11,153 nucleotides of DNA, taken from positions 1 through 11,153 of the forward strand of contig VFFT01000031.1 of the NCBI GenBank assembly GCA_009392775.1, written 5' to 3'. The translations under genes were made by a program, and so were the position numbers. The notes beneath the pieces were generated by a model. It ran no database searches. It was not told the DNA's origin and saw only the letters and a program-made list of their open reading frames with translations. The stretch comes from SAR202 cluster bacterium. GTDB taxonomy: Bacteria; Chloroflexota; Dehalococcoidia; UBA3495. This document shows positions 1-7,182 of this stretch, in pieces (the stretch's first letter is position 1; each line of letters starts with the position of its first letter).

Positions 1-1
1 C

Positions 2-1294
2 TTAACCCAAGCCCTCGGTTTAGCCCTAGAGTCTGAACAATGGGATAATGCCCAGCTGCTGGTTCAACCATTGGCGCAGGTATACCACATGCAGAAGCGA
101 TTTGCTGAACTAAGAAGACTCAGAGGTCAGATTCTCGATATAGTAGGACAGACTTCAGAGGAAGCTATAGCCAAGAACGCCGTTGAACTTTGGTTATACC
201 TGCTAGGAACTGAAGCAAGCGAAGCGGTTGACTTACACGACTTAGAATACGCGGATAACTTAAATAATGAGCTCCTGCAATATTTGGAATCCCAGCCCGA
301 AGGTGATTCAGACCCAAGGACAGCGGCTGTATACCACCAGTTCGGTCAAGTGGCCCGACAGAGATGGCAGTTGGACGAAGCTGTTGAATGGTTCGAAAAA
401 TCTTTAGCGATAGTACAAGACAGTGAAGACCCTTCTGCGGCTTCCGATGATTTCTTCGCCCTAGCACAGGTCAAGCAGAATCAAAGGTATTATACAGAAG
501 CAAAGGAACTCTACCAAAAGGCCCTAGACATACACCAGAGACTCCCAGATGAAGAATCAATGGTTAATGACTATCGGGCACTCGGTACCGTTTGCCAACT
601 CAAATTTGAATATGAAGAAGCCGCCAACTGGTTGAACAGAGCCAGAGCCATTGTAGAAGAACAACGAGATGAGGAAACAGCAATACTGATTTTCCACCAG
701 ATGGGGACAGTCGCACACGCCCAATACTTCTTCGACGACGCAATCAGTTGGTACCAACAGGCGTTACAACTTAGCGATAGATTGGGTAACCAGCATCAGA
801 TGGCCGTAGAATTTCATCATCTTGGCTTACTACATCAAACACGTGGTATCGTCTACGAGGAAGCTGAAGAATGGTATCTAACAGCACTAGATCAATGGAA
901 CAAGATAGGTGACAAGAGGTCAGCAGGAGACGAATGCCGACAGATCGGTGTCCTATTCCACGAACAGGAAAAATATGAAGAAGCGGACAAATGGTACAGG
1001 GAGGCGTCCGGAATATTCGAGGAAATCGCTGACGTACCTCGACTGGCCCGTACTTATGGACAACTAAGTATGATAGCTGAATCACAAGATAATATTACGG
1101 ATGCACTAGAATGGGCAACTAGAACTTACGATCTCGCTGTAAATCACAACCTCTCCGTAATAATCCAGGTGAAGTCACATCTGAGCAGGCTCAGAGATAC
1201 CTACGGGCATGAGAACTTTAACTCTTGGTGGTTAGATTTTACCGGTACGGAAGCACCGGAAGATTTGGACGTAGATACCAGCAAGATAATCTAA
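2..1294 (+). CDS. TPR-repeat protein, 5' end outside window
   Basis: The reading frame is open from the first bases of the window (frame starting at base 2) to TAA at 1292-1294, so the N-terminus is missing. A TTG at 71 could be read as a start, but the preceding 23 codons translate to the same kind of helical, TPR-like sequence and there is no ribosome site before it. From about base 320 there are seven consecutive tetratricopeptide-like repeats of roughly 40 residues. They recur as a tyrosine or histidine-rich first helix (YHQFG, FHQMG, FHHLG) followed by EA-x-x-W(Y/F)-x-x-AL in the second helix. It has no visible signal peptide or membrane segment, so it is probably a cytoplasmic protein-binding scaffold. 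The repeat style and the Trp-rich C-terminal tail (SWWLDFTG) resemble the sensor ends of STAND ATPase or CHAT-type proteins, but no catalytic domain is visible here. The TPR call is firm; the function is unknown. Confidence 0.88.
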   Translation, partial: LTQALGLALESEQWDNAQLLVQPLAQVYHMQKRFAELRRLRGQILDIVGQTSEEAIAKNAVELWLYLLGTEASEAVDLHDLEYADNLNNELLQYLESQPEGDSDPRTAAVYHQFGQVARQRWQLDEAVEWFEKSLAIVQDSEDPSAASDDFFALAQVKQNQRYYTEAKELYQKALDIHQRLPDEESMVNDYRALGTVCQLKFEYEEAANWLNRARAIVEEQRDEETAILIFHQMGTVAHAQYFFDDAISWYQQALQLSDRLGNQHQMAVEFHHLGLLHQTRGIVYEEAEEWYLTALDQWNKIGDKRSAGDECRQIGVLFHEQEKYEEADKWYREASGIFEEIADVPRLARTYGQLSMIAESQDNITDALEWATRTYDLAVNHNLSVIIQVKSHLSRLRDTYGHENFNSWWLDFTGTEAPEDLDVDTSKII

Positions 1295-1295
1295 C

Positions 1296-1311
1296 ATATG
1301 AACTTTCATAT
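1296..1311. repeat. Short perfect inverted repeat before the hydrolase gene
   Basis: ATATGAA (1296-1302) and TTCATAT (1305-1311) form a perfect 7-bp inverted repeat with a 2-nt centre. It lies in the 31-nt gap between the TPR gene and the hydrolase gene, just before the AGGAG ribosome site. As RNA it could only form a weak, AT-rich 6-bp hairpin with a 4-nt loop. As DNA it could be an operator half-site pair. The sequence shows only the symmetry; any role is inference and chance is possible in AT-rich DNA. Confidence 0.35.
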
Positions 1312-1315
1312 ACTT

Positions 1316-1320
1316 AGGAG
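1316..1320 (+). promoter_or_regulatory. Ribosome binding site AGGAG deciding the hydrolase start
   Basis: AGGAG sits 5 nt before ATG 1326. A GTG at 1320 in the same frame overlaps this site, so it cannot be served by it. The ATG at 1326 is therefore the preferred start and gives the expected family N-terminus (MAVTRLEI). Confidence 0.75.
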
Positions 1321-1325
1321 TGTAT

Positions 1326-3260
1326 ATGGCCGTCACTAGACTAGAAATACACCAGCGACAGACCTACGCAAACAAACAGTCTTTCGGAAATACGGGCACG
1401 TATGAACAAATCTTCGCTACGGCTTATTTCAATGTTGATCCTAACACCCAAGATAATAGCCAAATTACAGACATCGAATTAGCTGATACCGATTCAGATG
1501 GGCTAGTTTCGTTTTCAGCAGACGTTTGCATTCTCAAACCAATGGATATAAGCAAAGCCAACAATACTTTATATGTAGACGTTCCAAACAGGGGCAGAGA
1601 TCGGTCACTCAATCTGCTTAATAGTTCCGACTCTGACCAACTATCTAACCCAGGTAATGGCTTTCTAATGAAGCAAGGTTACACGATAGCTTGGTGCGGC
1701 TGGCAACACGATGTTCCTAACAATAAGCATCTTATGAAATTATATGGGCCTACCGCCGATGTGTCAGGGAAAATTGCGATTACCATCCAGACAAATGCAA
1801 TGAGCTACGTTGAACAGCTATCTGAGAGGGGGCATAAACCATACCCTACAACTGATACTTCGGACCATGATGCAATTTTGACTGTTCGAGAACACGACGA
1901 GTCAGAGCCATCAATAATTCCTCGCGCAGAATGGGACTTTGGGATTATAGACAGGGGCAATGTAACTGCAGACGACCGTCATATATATCTCAAACAGGGC
2001 TTTCACCCTGGCAAGATTTACCAGGTTATATATACAACATCCAAGCCACCTATATCTGGTTTAGGCCTATTAGCGACCAGAGATTTTGTATCTTTCCTAA
2101 GATATTCAGATTCGCCTTCTGGCAATCCATGCCCCGATTATCTAGAAAAAGCGATTGGCTTTGGTCAATCCCAAAGTGGAAGATTTCTACGTACACTTCT
2201 GTATCTGGGACTAAACTCTGATGAAGAGAACAGAATCATATTTGATGGCATAATTGCTCACGTTGCAGGAGCCAGACGTGGTGAATTCAATCAGAGATTT
2301 TCACAGCCATCAACAGCTGTTAAACACAGTAAAAGCAACCTATTCCCATTTACTGACATTATAGCGACACACCCATCAACGAACGTATCAGATTGCCTCT
2401 TATCAAGGCAAACTGCGAAAGGCAATGTTCCCAGGATATTTCTAATGAACTCTGCCTGTGAATACTGGTGGGCCCATGCATCTCTGACACACACAGACCT
2501 AACCGGCACTCAGGACGTAGAACCATCAAACAATGTCAGGATTTACAACTACGCAGGTACCCAACACGCATCAGGAACGTTCCCAGCTACTGATCGCGAC
2601 GCAAATGGAGCTATTGGGCAACAACTGTTCAATTGGATCGATTATCGACCTGCGTTGAGAGCGTCACTATTAAATCTTCATATGTGGATCGAGCGTGATA
2701 TTGAACCACCACCTAGTCAAATAGGTCGAATATCCGAAAATACACTAGACTCACTAGAATCAATACGGGATACATTCGAACAAATACCGACAGTTAATTT
2801 CCCTGAACACTTAAAACGCATCTCGGATATGTCATTTAATCCCCAAGGGCAACCAGCGGAGAATCTACCTAGTGACGTCGGTTACCCTTACCCTATAAGA
2901 GTCCCATCAGTAGACCAGGACGGTAACGAAATCCCCGGCATCAGACTCCCAGATATCATGGTCCCTCTAGGAACTCATACAGGCTGGAATATCCGACATG
3001 CTGACACAGGGGGCTCTGGACAAATAATGGGCACAACTGGATCAACAATTCCTTTCTGCACAACTAAGTCGCAACGAGCTAACACCGGAGATCCCAGAAA
3101 ATCTATTGAGGAGAGATATTCTTCAATAGAAGATTATATTTCTAAAGTCAGGAGTTCTTGCGAAAAACTTATCAACGACCGCTTCCTGATTACTGAAGAT
3201 ATAGCCCCAATACTACAGGGAGCCAAGACCCGGTTCGAAAGTCTGATTAACAGATCCTAA
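1326..3260 (+). CDS. Large alpha/beta-hydrolase-domain protein (Abhydrolase_10 type)
   Basis: This encodes 644 residues from ATG 1326, within the usual range for this family of big, poorly characterised alpha/beta hydrolases. The N-terminus (VTRLEI, then SFGNTGTYEQI) and the C-terminal block (VGYPYPIRVP, then DIMVPLGTHTGWNIRH) match the pattern I know for proteins annotated as alpha/beta hydrolase domain-containing (PF20091-like). A nucleophile elbow GQSQS lies at residues 280-284, with Ser282 as likely nucleophile. Further on, GTQHASG places a plausible catalytic His at residue 414. I could not assign the acid residue. It has no signal peptide or membrane helix, so it is likely cytosolic. 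The substrate is unknown; ester or lactone hydrolysis is the simplest inference. It begins 31 nt after the TPR gene and ends 31 nt before the luciferase-like gene, consistent with one transcript. Confidence 0.88.
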   Translation: MAVTRLEIHQRQTYANKQSFGNTGTYEQIFATAYFNVDPNTQDNSQITDIELADTDSDGLVSFSADVCILKPMDISKANNTLYVDVPNRGRDRSLNLLNSSDSDQLSNPGNGFLMKQGYTIAWCGWQHDVPNNKHLMKLYGPTADVSGKIAITIQTNAMSYVEQLSERGHKPYPTTDTSDHDAILTVREHDESEPSIIPRAEWDFGIIDRGNVTADDRHIYLKQGFHPGKIYQVIYTTSKPPISGLGLLATRDFVSFLRYSDSPSGNPCPDYLEKAIGFGQSQSGRFLRTLLYLGLNSDEENRIIFDGIIAHVAGARRGEFNQRFSQPSTAVKHSKSNLFPFTDIIATHPSTNVSDCLLSRQTAKGNVPRIFLMNSACEYWWAHASLTHTDLTGTQDVEPSNNVRIYNYAGTQHASGTFPATDRDANGAIGQQLFNWIDYRPALRASLLNLHMWIERDIEPPPSQIGRISENTLDSLESIRDTFEQIPTVNFPEHLKRISDMSFNPQGQPAENLPSDVGYPYPIRVPSVDQDGNEIPGIRLPDIMVPLGTHTGWNIRHADTGGSGQIMGTTGSTIPFCTTKSQRANTGDPRKSIEERYSSIEDYISKVRSSCEKLINDRFLITEDIAPILQGAKTRFESLINRS

Positions 3261-3291
3261 TCTTGCCGAGGATTTACGTGGAGATACAGAA

Positions 3292-4134
3292 ATGAACATT
3301 GGAACGTCGATCCCACTCCCAGCTTACACGATAGACCCAGCGTTTATGGCCAAAAAGGCCGAGGACCTTGGATTTGAGTCGATTTGGTATGCGGAACACC
3401 CAGTACTGCCTGTCCAAAGTGCAAGCCAGTTTCCCAGTGGTGGACCCATACCAGAGTCATACGCACATTTTACTGATCCATATATCGCACTATCTAGAGC
3501 TTCCGGTGTGACAACGAATATAAAGCTTGGGACTGGTATAACTCTCGTCCCTGAAAGAAACCCCCTATTACTAGCAAAAGAGATAGCAACCCTGGACCGA
3601 TTTAGTGGAGGACGGTTTCTGTTTGGGATAGGCGCAGGTTGGAATCGGGAAGAAACAGAACTAATGGGTGGTGATTTTGACCACAGATGGACCCAGGTCA
3701 GGGAATCTGTTGACGTTATGAAAGAGCTATGGACCAAGGATGAAGCAGAATTTCATGGTAAATACTACGATTTCCCCCCAGTAAAGTGTAACCCCAAGCC
3801 ATTACAATCTCCCCATCCTCCAATCATATTAGGGGGGGCCTCACGGAACGTACTCCGCAGAATAGCCACATGGGCAGATGGCTGGTTACCCTTAAGAATA
3901 TCTCCAGAAGAACTAGAAACATCCCGAAAAATGCTGGATGCTCTGGCTGGAGAAATGGGAAGAGACCCTTCGGAAATTACAATCACAGCTTACGGACAAA
4001 ATCCTGACAGAACCTTAATACGATCGCTGTTCGACGCAGGAGCTGATAGAGTGGTTGTTCGTCCGGAACATGTTGACACCGAATCAGAAATGGGACAGCA
4101 ACTCGAGAACATAGCCAACGAAGTAATGAGATAA
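3292..4134 (+). CDS. Luciferase-like (LLM class) oxidoreductase, probably F420-dependent
   Basis: This encodes 280 residues from ATG 3292, with GGAG at 3280-3283 as ribosome site (8-nt spacing). The whole protein has the bacterial luciferase TIM-barrel pattern. The N-terminal strand MNIGTSIP is followed by AEDLGFESIWYAEH (23-36). The core runs from ERNP (88-91) through LAKEIATLDRFSGGR to FGIGAGWNREE (111-121). PIILGGAS (177-184) and ATWADGWLP (192-200) follow. This order resembles the family named probable F420-dependent oxidoreductases of the Rv2161c type (TIGR03619), which transfer hydride or oxygenate substrates with a deazaflavin or flavin cofactor. F420 versus FMN cannot be decided by eye, and the substrate is unknown. 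It lies between a hydrolase and an MmgE/PrpD enzyme on the same strand, which suggests a step in breakdown of an organic acid or ester. Confidence 0.92.
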   Translation: MNIGTSIPLPAYTIDPAFMAKKAEDLGFESIWYAEHPVLPVQSASQFPSGGPIPESYAHFTDPYIALSRASGVTTNIKLGTGITLVPERNPLLLAKEIATLDRFSGGRFLFGIGAGWNREETELMGGDFDHRWTQVRESVDVMKELWTKDEAEFHGKYYDFPPVKCNPKPLQSPHPPIILGGASRNVLRRIATWADGWLPLRISPEELETSRKMLDALAGEMGRDPSEITITAYGQNPDRTLIRSLFDAGADRVVVRPEHVDTESEMGQQLENIANEVMR

Positions 4135-4182
4135 TATCCAGAATTCCATTCAGAAACACTATAGTAAATTAAGAGGCTATTT

Positions 4183-5535
4183 ATGGACCAGATAACAGAT
4201 TTTTTAAGCACATACAGTTGCAATTTAACCTATGAAGATTTGGATCCTGAAGTTGTCCACCACATTAAACGAACAATTATTGATACACTAGGCTGCGCTG
4301 TAGGAGGCTATCTATCTGAGCCTGGTAAGATAGCTCGCCATATTGCTAACAACATAACTAGTACACTTCCTTCCAGAATACTAGGCACCGAAAATTACAG
4401 TTCAATAGACATGGCTGGCTTCGCCAACGGCGTAATGGTTCGATATCTTGACTGTAACGACTCATACTTCTCACCTGGAGGCGGGCATCCAAGCGATATG
4501 ATACCCGCAGCCTTAGCTATGGGAGACCCGTTTAATGCAGATGGTAGGACTATAATCACCGCTACCGCACTAGCTTACGAAGTATTTTGTCGTATATCAG
4601 ATCAAGTTCCCGACTCTCCATGGGACCAAGGAATATTTAGTGTAATCGGAGCTGCTTGTGCTGCAGGCAAGGTAATGGGCTTGGACAAAAACTATATGGC
4701 CAATGCTATATCGCTAGCGGTTGTTCCGAACGTCCCCCTAAGAGTTACTCGCATGGGAGAACTTTCCATGTGGAAAGGGTGTGCATCAGCTAGTGCAACA
4801 AGATCTGGATTGTTCGCAGCTCAATTAGCCAGCGAAGGAATGACAGGACCATTTGAACCATTTGAAGGTAGAAAAGGGCTATGGGACTCTGCTCTAAATC
4901 GTGAAATATCCCTTGATGAATTTGGCGGTAGTAAACAGCCATTCAGAATCATGTCCAACACATTCAAATTCTATCCATCCCAAATACACACGCAGGCACC
5001 TATTGGTCTAGCCGCAGAACTGCACAAACAACTAGACGTAGCAGATATTAAATCCATCCATATAGATAGTTACCATGGAGCAGTAAGCAGCGCTTCCACA
5101 GAACCTGAAAAATGGGACCCAAAAACTCGGGAAACAGCTGATCACAGCATCCCATATTTAGTAGCAGTCGGTTTACAAGATGGCATGGTAAGCCCGGCAA
5201 GCTTTACAAACGAAAGAATCCAAGACCCTTCATTAAGAACCATTATCAATAAAATGACTATAGACGAAAACTCAGATTTTACAGCCAAATATCCTGATGA
5301 ATACAACTGCAAAATAGAAGTGCAAACCTTGTCTGGAAAAACCTTTACCGCTGAGACGTCATTTCCCAAGGGGCATAAAAACAACCCACTGAGTGATAGT
5401 GAAATAAACGATAAGTTCAAACGTTTAGCTACCCCAACCATTACCGATGAACAATGCGATATGGCACTGGGCCTATTATGGGATCTGGAAAGTCTGGAAT
5501 CCTTCGACGAAATATTTGATGCTCTTGTCGTATAA
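4183..5535 (+). CDS. MmgE/PrpD family protein (2-methylcitrate dehydratase-like)
   Basis: This encodes 450 residues, the usual length for the family. ATG 4183 is preceded by AGAGG (4172-4176), about 6 nt upstream. The N-terminal helical domain has DTLGCAVGG (34-42) and the signature LDCNDSY (89-95), then GGGHPSD (99-105). The lid-to-core region holds MWKGCASA (196-203) and FKFYPSQIHTQ (261-271), and RETADHSIPY (316-325) is a hallmark of the family. Asp93, His102, Lys198 and Lys262 fall where 2-methylcitrate dehydratase and cis-aconitate decarboxylase have active-site residues, as far as I can align by eye. Known members dehydrate, isomerise or decarboxylate tricarboxylic acids, but many are of unknown substrate. 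No prpB or prpC accompanies it, so a methylcitrate-cycle role is not supported. It follows the luciferase-like gene by 48 nt and probably shares its transcript. Confidence 0.93.
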   Translation: MDQITDFLSTYSCNLTYEDLDPEVVHHIKRTIIDTLGCAVGGYLSEPGKIARHIANNITSTLPSRILGTENYSSIDMAGFANGVMVRYLDCNDSYFSPGGGHPSDMIPAALAMGDPFNADGRTIITATALAYEVFCRISDQVPDSPWDQGIFSVIGAACAAGKVMGLDKNYMANAISLAVVPNVPLRVTRMGELSMWKGCASASATRSGLFAAQLASEGMTGPFEPFEGRKGLWDSALNREISLDEFGGSKQPFRIMSNTFKFYPSQIHTQAPIGLAAELHKQLDVADIKSIHIDSYHGAVSSASTEPEKWDPKTRETADHSIPYLVAVGLQDGMVSPASFTNERIQDPSLRTIINKMTIDENSDFTAKYPDEYNCKIEVQTLSGKTFTAETSFPKGHKNNPLSDSEINDKFKRLATPTITDEQCDMALGLLWDLESLESFDEIFDALVV

Positions 5536-5564
5536 TCACAAGTCTTTTGACGCAAACATTCATC

Positions 5565-5593
5565 TTGGGCGGGATAAATTGCGGTGGTATACT
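5565..5593 (+). promoter_or_regulatory. Sigma-70-type promoter with extended -10
   Basis: TTGGGC (5565-5570) and TATACT (5588-5593) are separated by 17 nt, and the -10 is preceded by TG one base upstream (TGG before TATACT), the extended -10 form. The -10 matches the consensus at five of six positions; the -35 matches only at TTG. Transcription would start near 5600, giving a leader of about 54 nt before the small zinc-ribbon gene. It is located in the only sizeable gap between large plus-strand genes, so it likely drives the small gene and perhaps the transporter. Confidence 0.55.
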
Positions 5594-5653
5594 AAGCATT
5601 GTCAGTAAATCTCTAGAAGACTACAAATACTGGAGATAAGGGAAAAACTATCA

Positions 5654-5773
5654 ATGGCAATCGAGCTTAACAACGTTATAATATGCGAAATTTGCGGTGC
5701 TCAAATGCTTGAGAATCACTGCAAAATCCGTTGTACTAATTGCGGATACACAAGAGACTGTTCAGATCCGTAG
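5654..5773 (+). CDS. Tiny cysteine-rich zinc-ribbon protein, 39 residues
   Basis: ATG 5654 to TAG 5771-5773 encodes 39 residues, preceded by AAGGGA (5639-5643 region) about 10 nt upstream and by a promoter. Cysteines are at 11, 14, 23, 27, 30 and 36. They form CEICG (11-15) and CTNCG (27-31), two zinc knuckles of a treble-clef or ribbon fold. They are followed by the ending DCSDP (35-39). The spacing CxxCG, then CK-x-x-C-x-x-CGY and a terminal CSDP, resembles a widespread group of tiny unannotated bacterial proteins that I recognise by pattern but cannot name. The ordered cysteines, ribosome site and promoter make a real gene much more likely than chance. Its function is unknown; metal binding or contact with RNA or protein is inference. 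It lies 81 nt upstream of the transporter gene. Confidence 0.8.
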   Translation: MAIELNNVIICEICGAQMLENHCKIRCTNCGYTRDCSDP

Positions 5774-5844
5774 TAAAAATCGTAAACAAACCAGTGCCGC
5801 CCACCTCAATAATCCTATCAACTAGTCCGACAACGACGTAAGGC

Positions 5845-5850
5845 AAGGAA
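5845..5850 (+). promoter_or_regulatory. Ribosome binding site AAGGAA before a TTG start
   Basis: AAGGAA lies 4 nt before TTG 5855. No ATG or GTG exists in the transporter frame nearby (ATG 5871 is in another frame, and the next in-frame Met is inside the first membrane region). This supports the rare TTG start for the transporter. Confidence 0.55.
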
Positions 5851-5854
5851 GCTT

Positions 5855-7174
5855 TTGTCCCAGCCAACTAATGAGAATACCGCCCCTAGAGATACTCAAC
5901 CCGAAGAACCGGATACCCATAGAACATGGCTAGGACTTCGCACATTTGAAGCGTTATCGTACAGGGATTACAGATACCTTTGGAGTTGCAATTTCTTAGT
6001 AAACGCCGCAGATTGGCTGCAAATCCTTACGGTCGGCTGGCTGATGCTCCGATTAACGGACGGAAACGCTCTACTAACCGGTACAGTAGTCGGTATAAGG
6101 ACTTTACCAATCTTATTTATTGGTCCTTGGGCAGGGGTTCTGGCTGACCGAATAGACCGAAGGAAGCTTATGGCCAGTACACAAGGGATACTGGCTCTTA
6201 CCGCAGTACTGTTTGCTATTTTGGTATCGGTTAGCGAAATTACTGAAACCGGCTCTACAGGGCCTCTAAAACCTTGGCATCTATTTCTATATGTGGCAGT
6301 AACCGGAGTACTTCACACAATCATACGCCCTCTTCGGCATGCGCTTGTTCCAAACGTCGTCCCAAGAATAGCTATGCCTAATGCTATGGCACTGCAGGCC
6401 ACCACTAGAACAGCTACACGACTGATTGGTCCAGCACTAGGCGGAGTGCTTATAGAGGTGTTCGGAGGTTACAACTGGAACTTTTACCTTGAGTCTGCAG
6501 CATACATTGGAGCCTTAATCGCAATCTGGCCTCTTCGCACGCCGTATCGAACAAAATCGACCGCTAATGAATCAACCATGCTGCAGAATATGGGTGAAGG
6601 ATTATCATATATCTGGAATCATAAAGTCATCCTGTACCTGATTGCAATAATGCTGATACCTAATCTGGTATTCCAACCTGTAGTATTTATATTACCTATC
6701 TTCGTTTCTGATATTCTGGGTAGTAGTGAAGGCATCGGAGGGATGCTTCTTTCGGTAATGGGGGTTGGTGGAGTTACCGCATCCATAATAGTTGCCACAT
6801 ATGGATTTAAACTGGGGACTGGCAAAACTATTATTTACGCTATGATCTTAGGCACAGCAAGTATATTAGTCATGTCTCAAGTCCCACTCTTACCAGTAAC
6901 AATTGCCATGTTTCTAATAATGGGATTCGCCCAGACTCATATTCGCATCGGCGATCCTACATTAGTCCAAACACTATCACCTGATGAACTCAGAGGACGT
7001 ATATCGAGTTTCTACCAGTTCGACAATGGATTCACACCGCTGGCGGTACTGCTTATAGGTGCTCTAGTTCAATTTACAAACGCTACGTTTGCACTGACTT
7101 TAGTATCAGCAGCCAGCCTAATCATATCCATAGCCACACTGATCTTCGCCAAACAAATCAAGAAATTAGATTAA
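5855..7174 (+). CDS. MFS transporter, MFS_3 / EntS-like type
   Basis: This encodes 439 residues from TTG 5855 to TAA 7172-7174. About 34 polar, Pro- and Glu-rich residues come first, followed by FEALSYRDYRYLW (35-47), the typical entry to the first helix in the MFS_3 subfamily. Many hydrophobic segments follow, consistent with 10-12 membrane helices. The loop between helices 2 and 3 carries the MFS motif A, GVLADRIDRRK (94-104), and a late conserved loop reads LSPDELRGRISSFYQ. Relatives include the enterobactin exporter EntS and various drug or metabolite efflux proteins, so export by proton exchange is the likely activity. The substrate cannot be read from the sequence. It is downstream of the small zinc-ribbon gene and converges on the ThyX-like gene with only 8 nt between stop codons. 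Confidence 0.9.
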   Translation: MSQPTNENTAPRDTQPEEPDTHRTWLGLRTFEALSYRDYRYLWSCNFLVNAADWLQILTVGWLMLRLTDGNALLTGTVVGIRTLPILFIGPWAGVLADRIDRRKLMASTQGILALTAVLFAILVSVSEITETGSTGPLKPWHLFLYVAVTGVLHTIIRPLRHALVPNVVPRIAMPNAMALQATTRTATRLIGPALGGVLIEVFGGYNWNFYLESAAYIGALIAIWPLRTPYRTKSTANESTMLQNMGEGLSYIWNHKVILYLIAIMLIPNLVFQPVVFILPIFVSDILGSSEGIGGMLLSVMGVGGVTASIIVATYGFKLGTGKTIIYAMILGTASILVMSQVPLLPVTIAMFLIMGFAQTHIRIGDPTLVQTLSPDELRGRISSFYQFDNGFTPLAVLLIGALVQFTNATFALTLVSAASLIISIATLIFAKQIKKLD

Positions 7175-7182
7175 TCGACGAA

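Noticed and set aside
1309..1314. TATACT resembling a -10 element before the hydrolase gene
   Set aside because: No TTG-like -35 exists 16-18 nt upstream, and the transcript would start at about the ribosome site, leaving no usable leader.
5524..5550. CTTGT / ACAAG hairpin followed by TCTTTT near the MmgE/PrpD stop codon
   Set aside because: Only 5 bp with a 9-nt loop, overlapping the stop codon; too weak to call an intrinsic terminator.
5547..5552. TTGACG as a -35 element
   Set aside because: It is a good -35 match, but the nearest -10-like sequences are 20 nt (GATAAA) or 35 nt away; the TTGGGC / TATACT pair at 5565-5593 fits better.
5566..5803. TGGGCGG (5566-5572) and CCGCCCA (5797-5803) inverted pair around the small gene
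   Set aside because: Seven bases at a distance of more than 220 nt with no flanking extension; likely chance.
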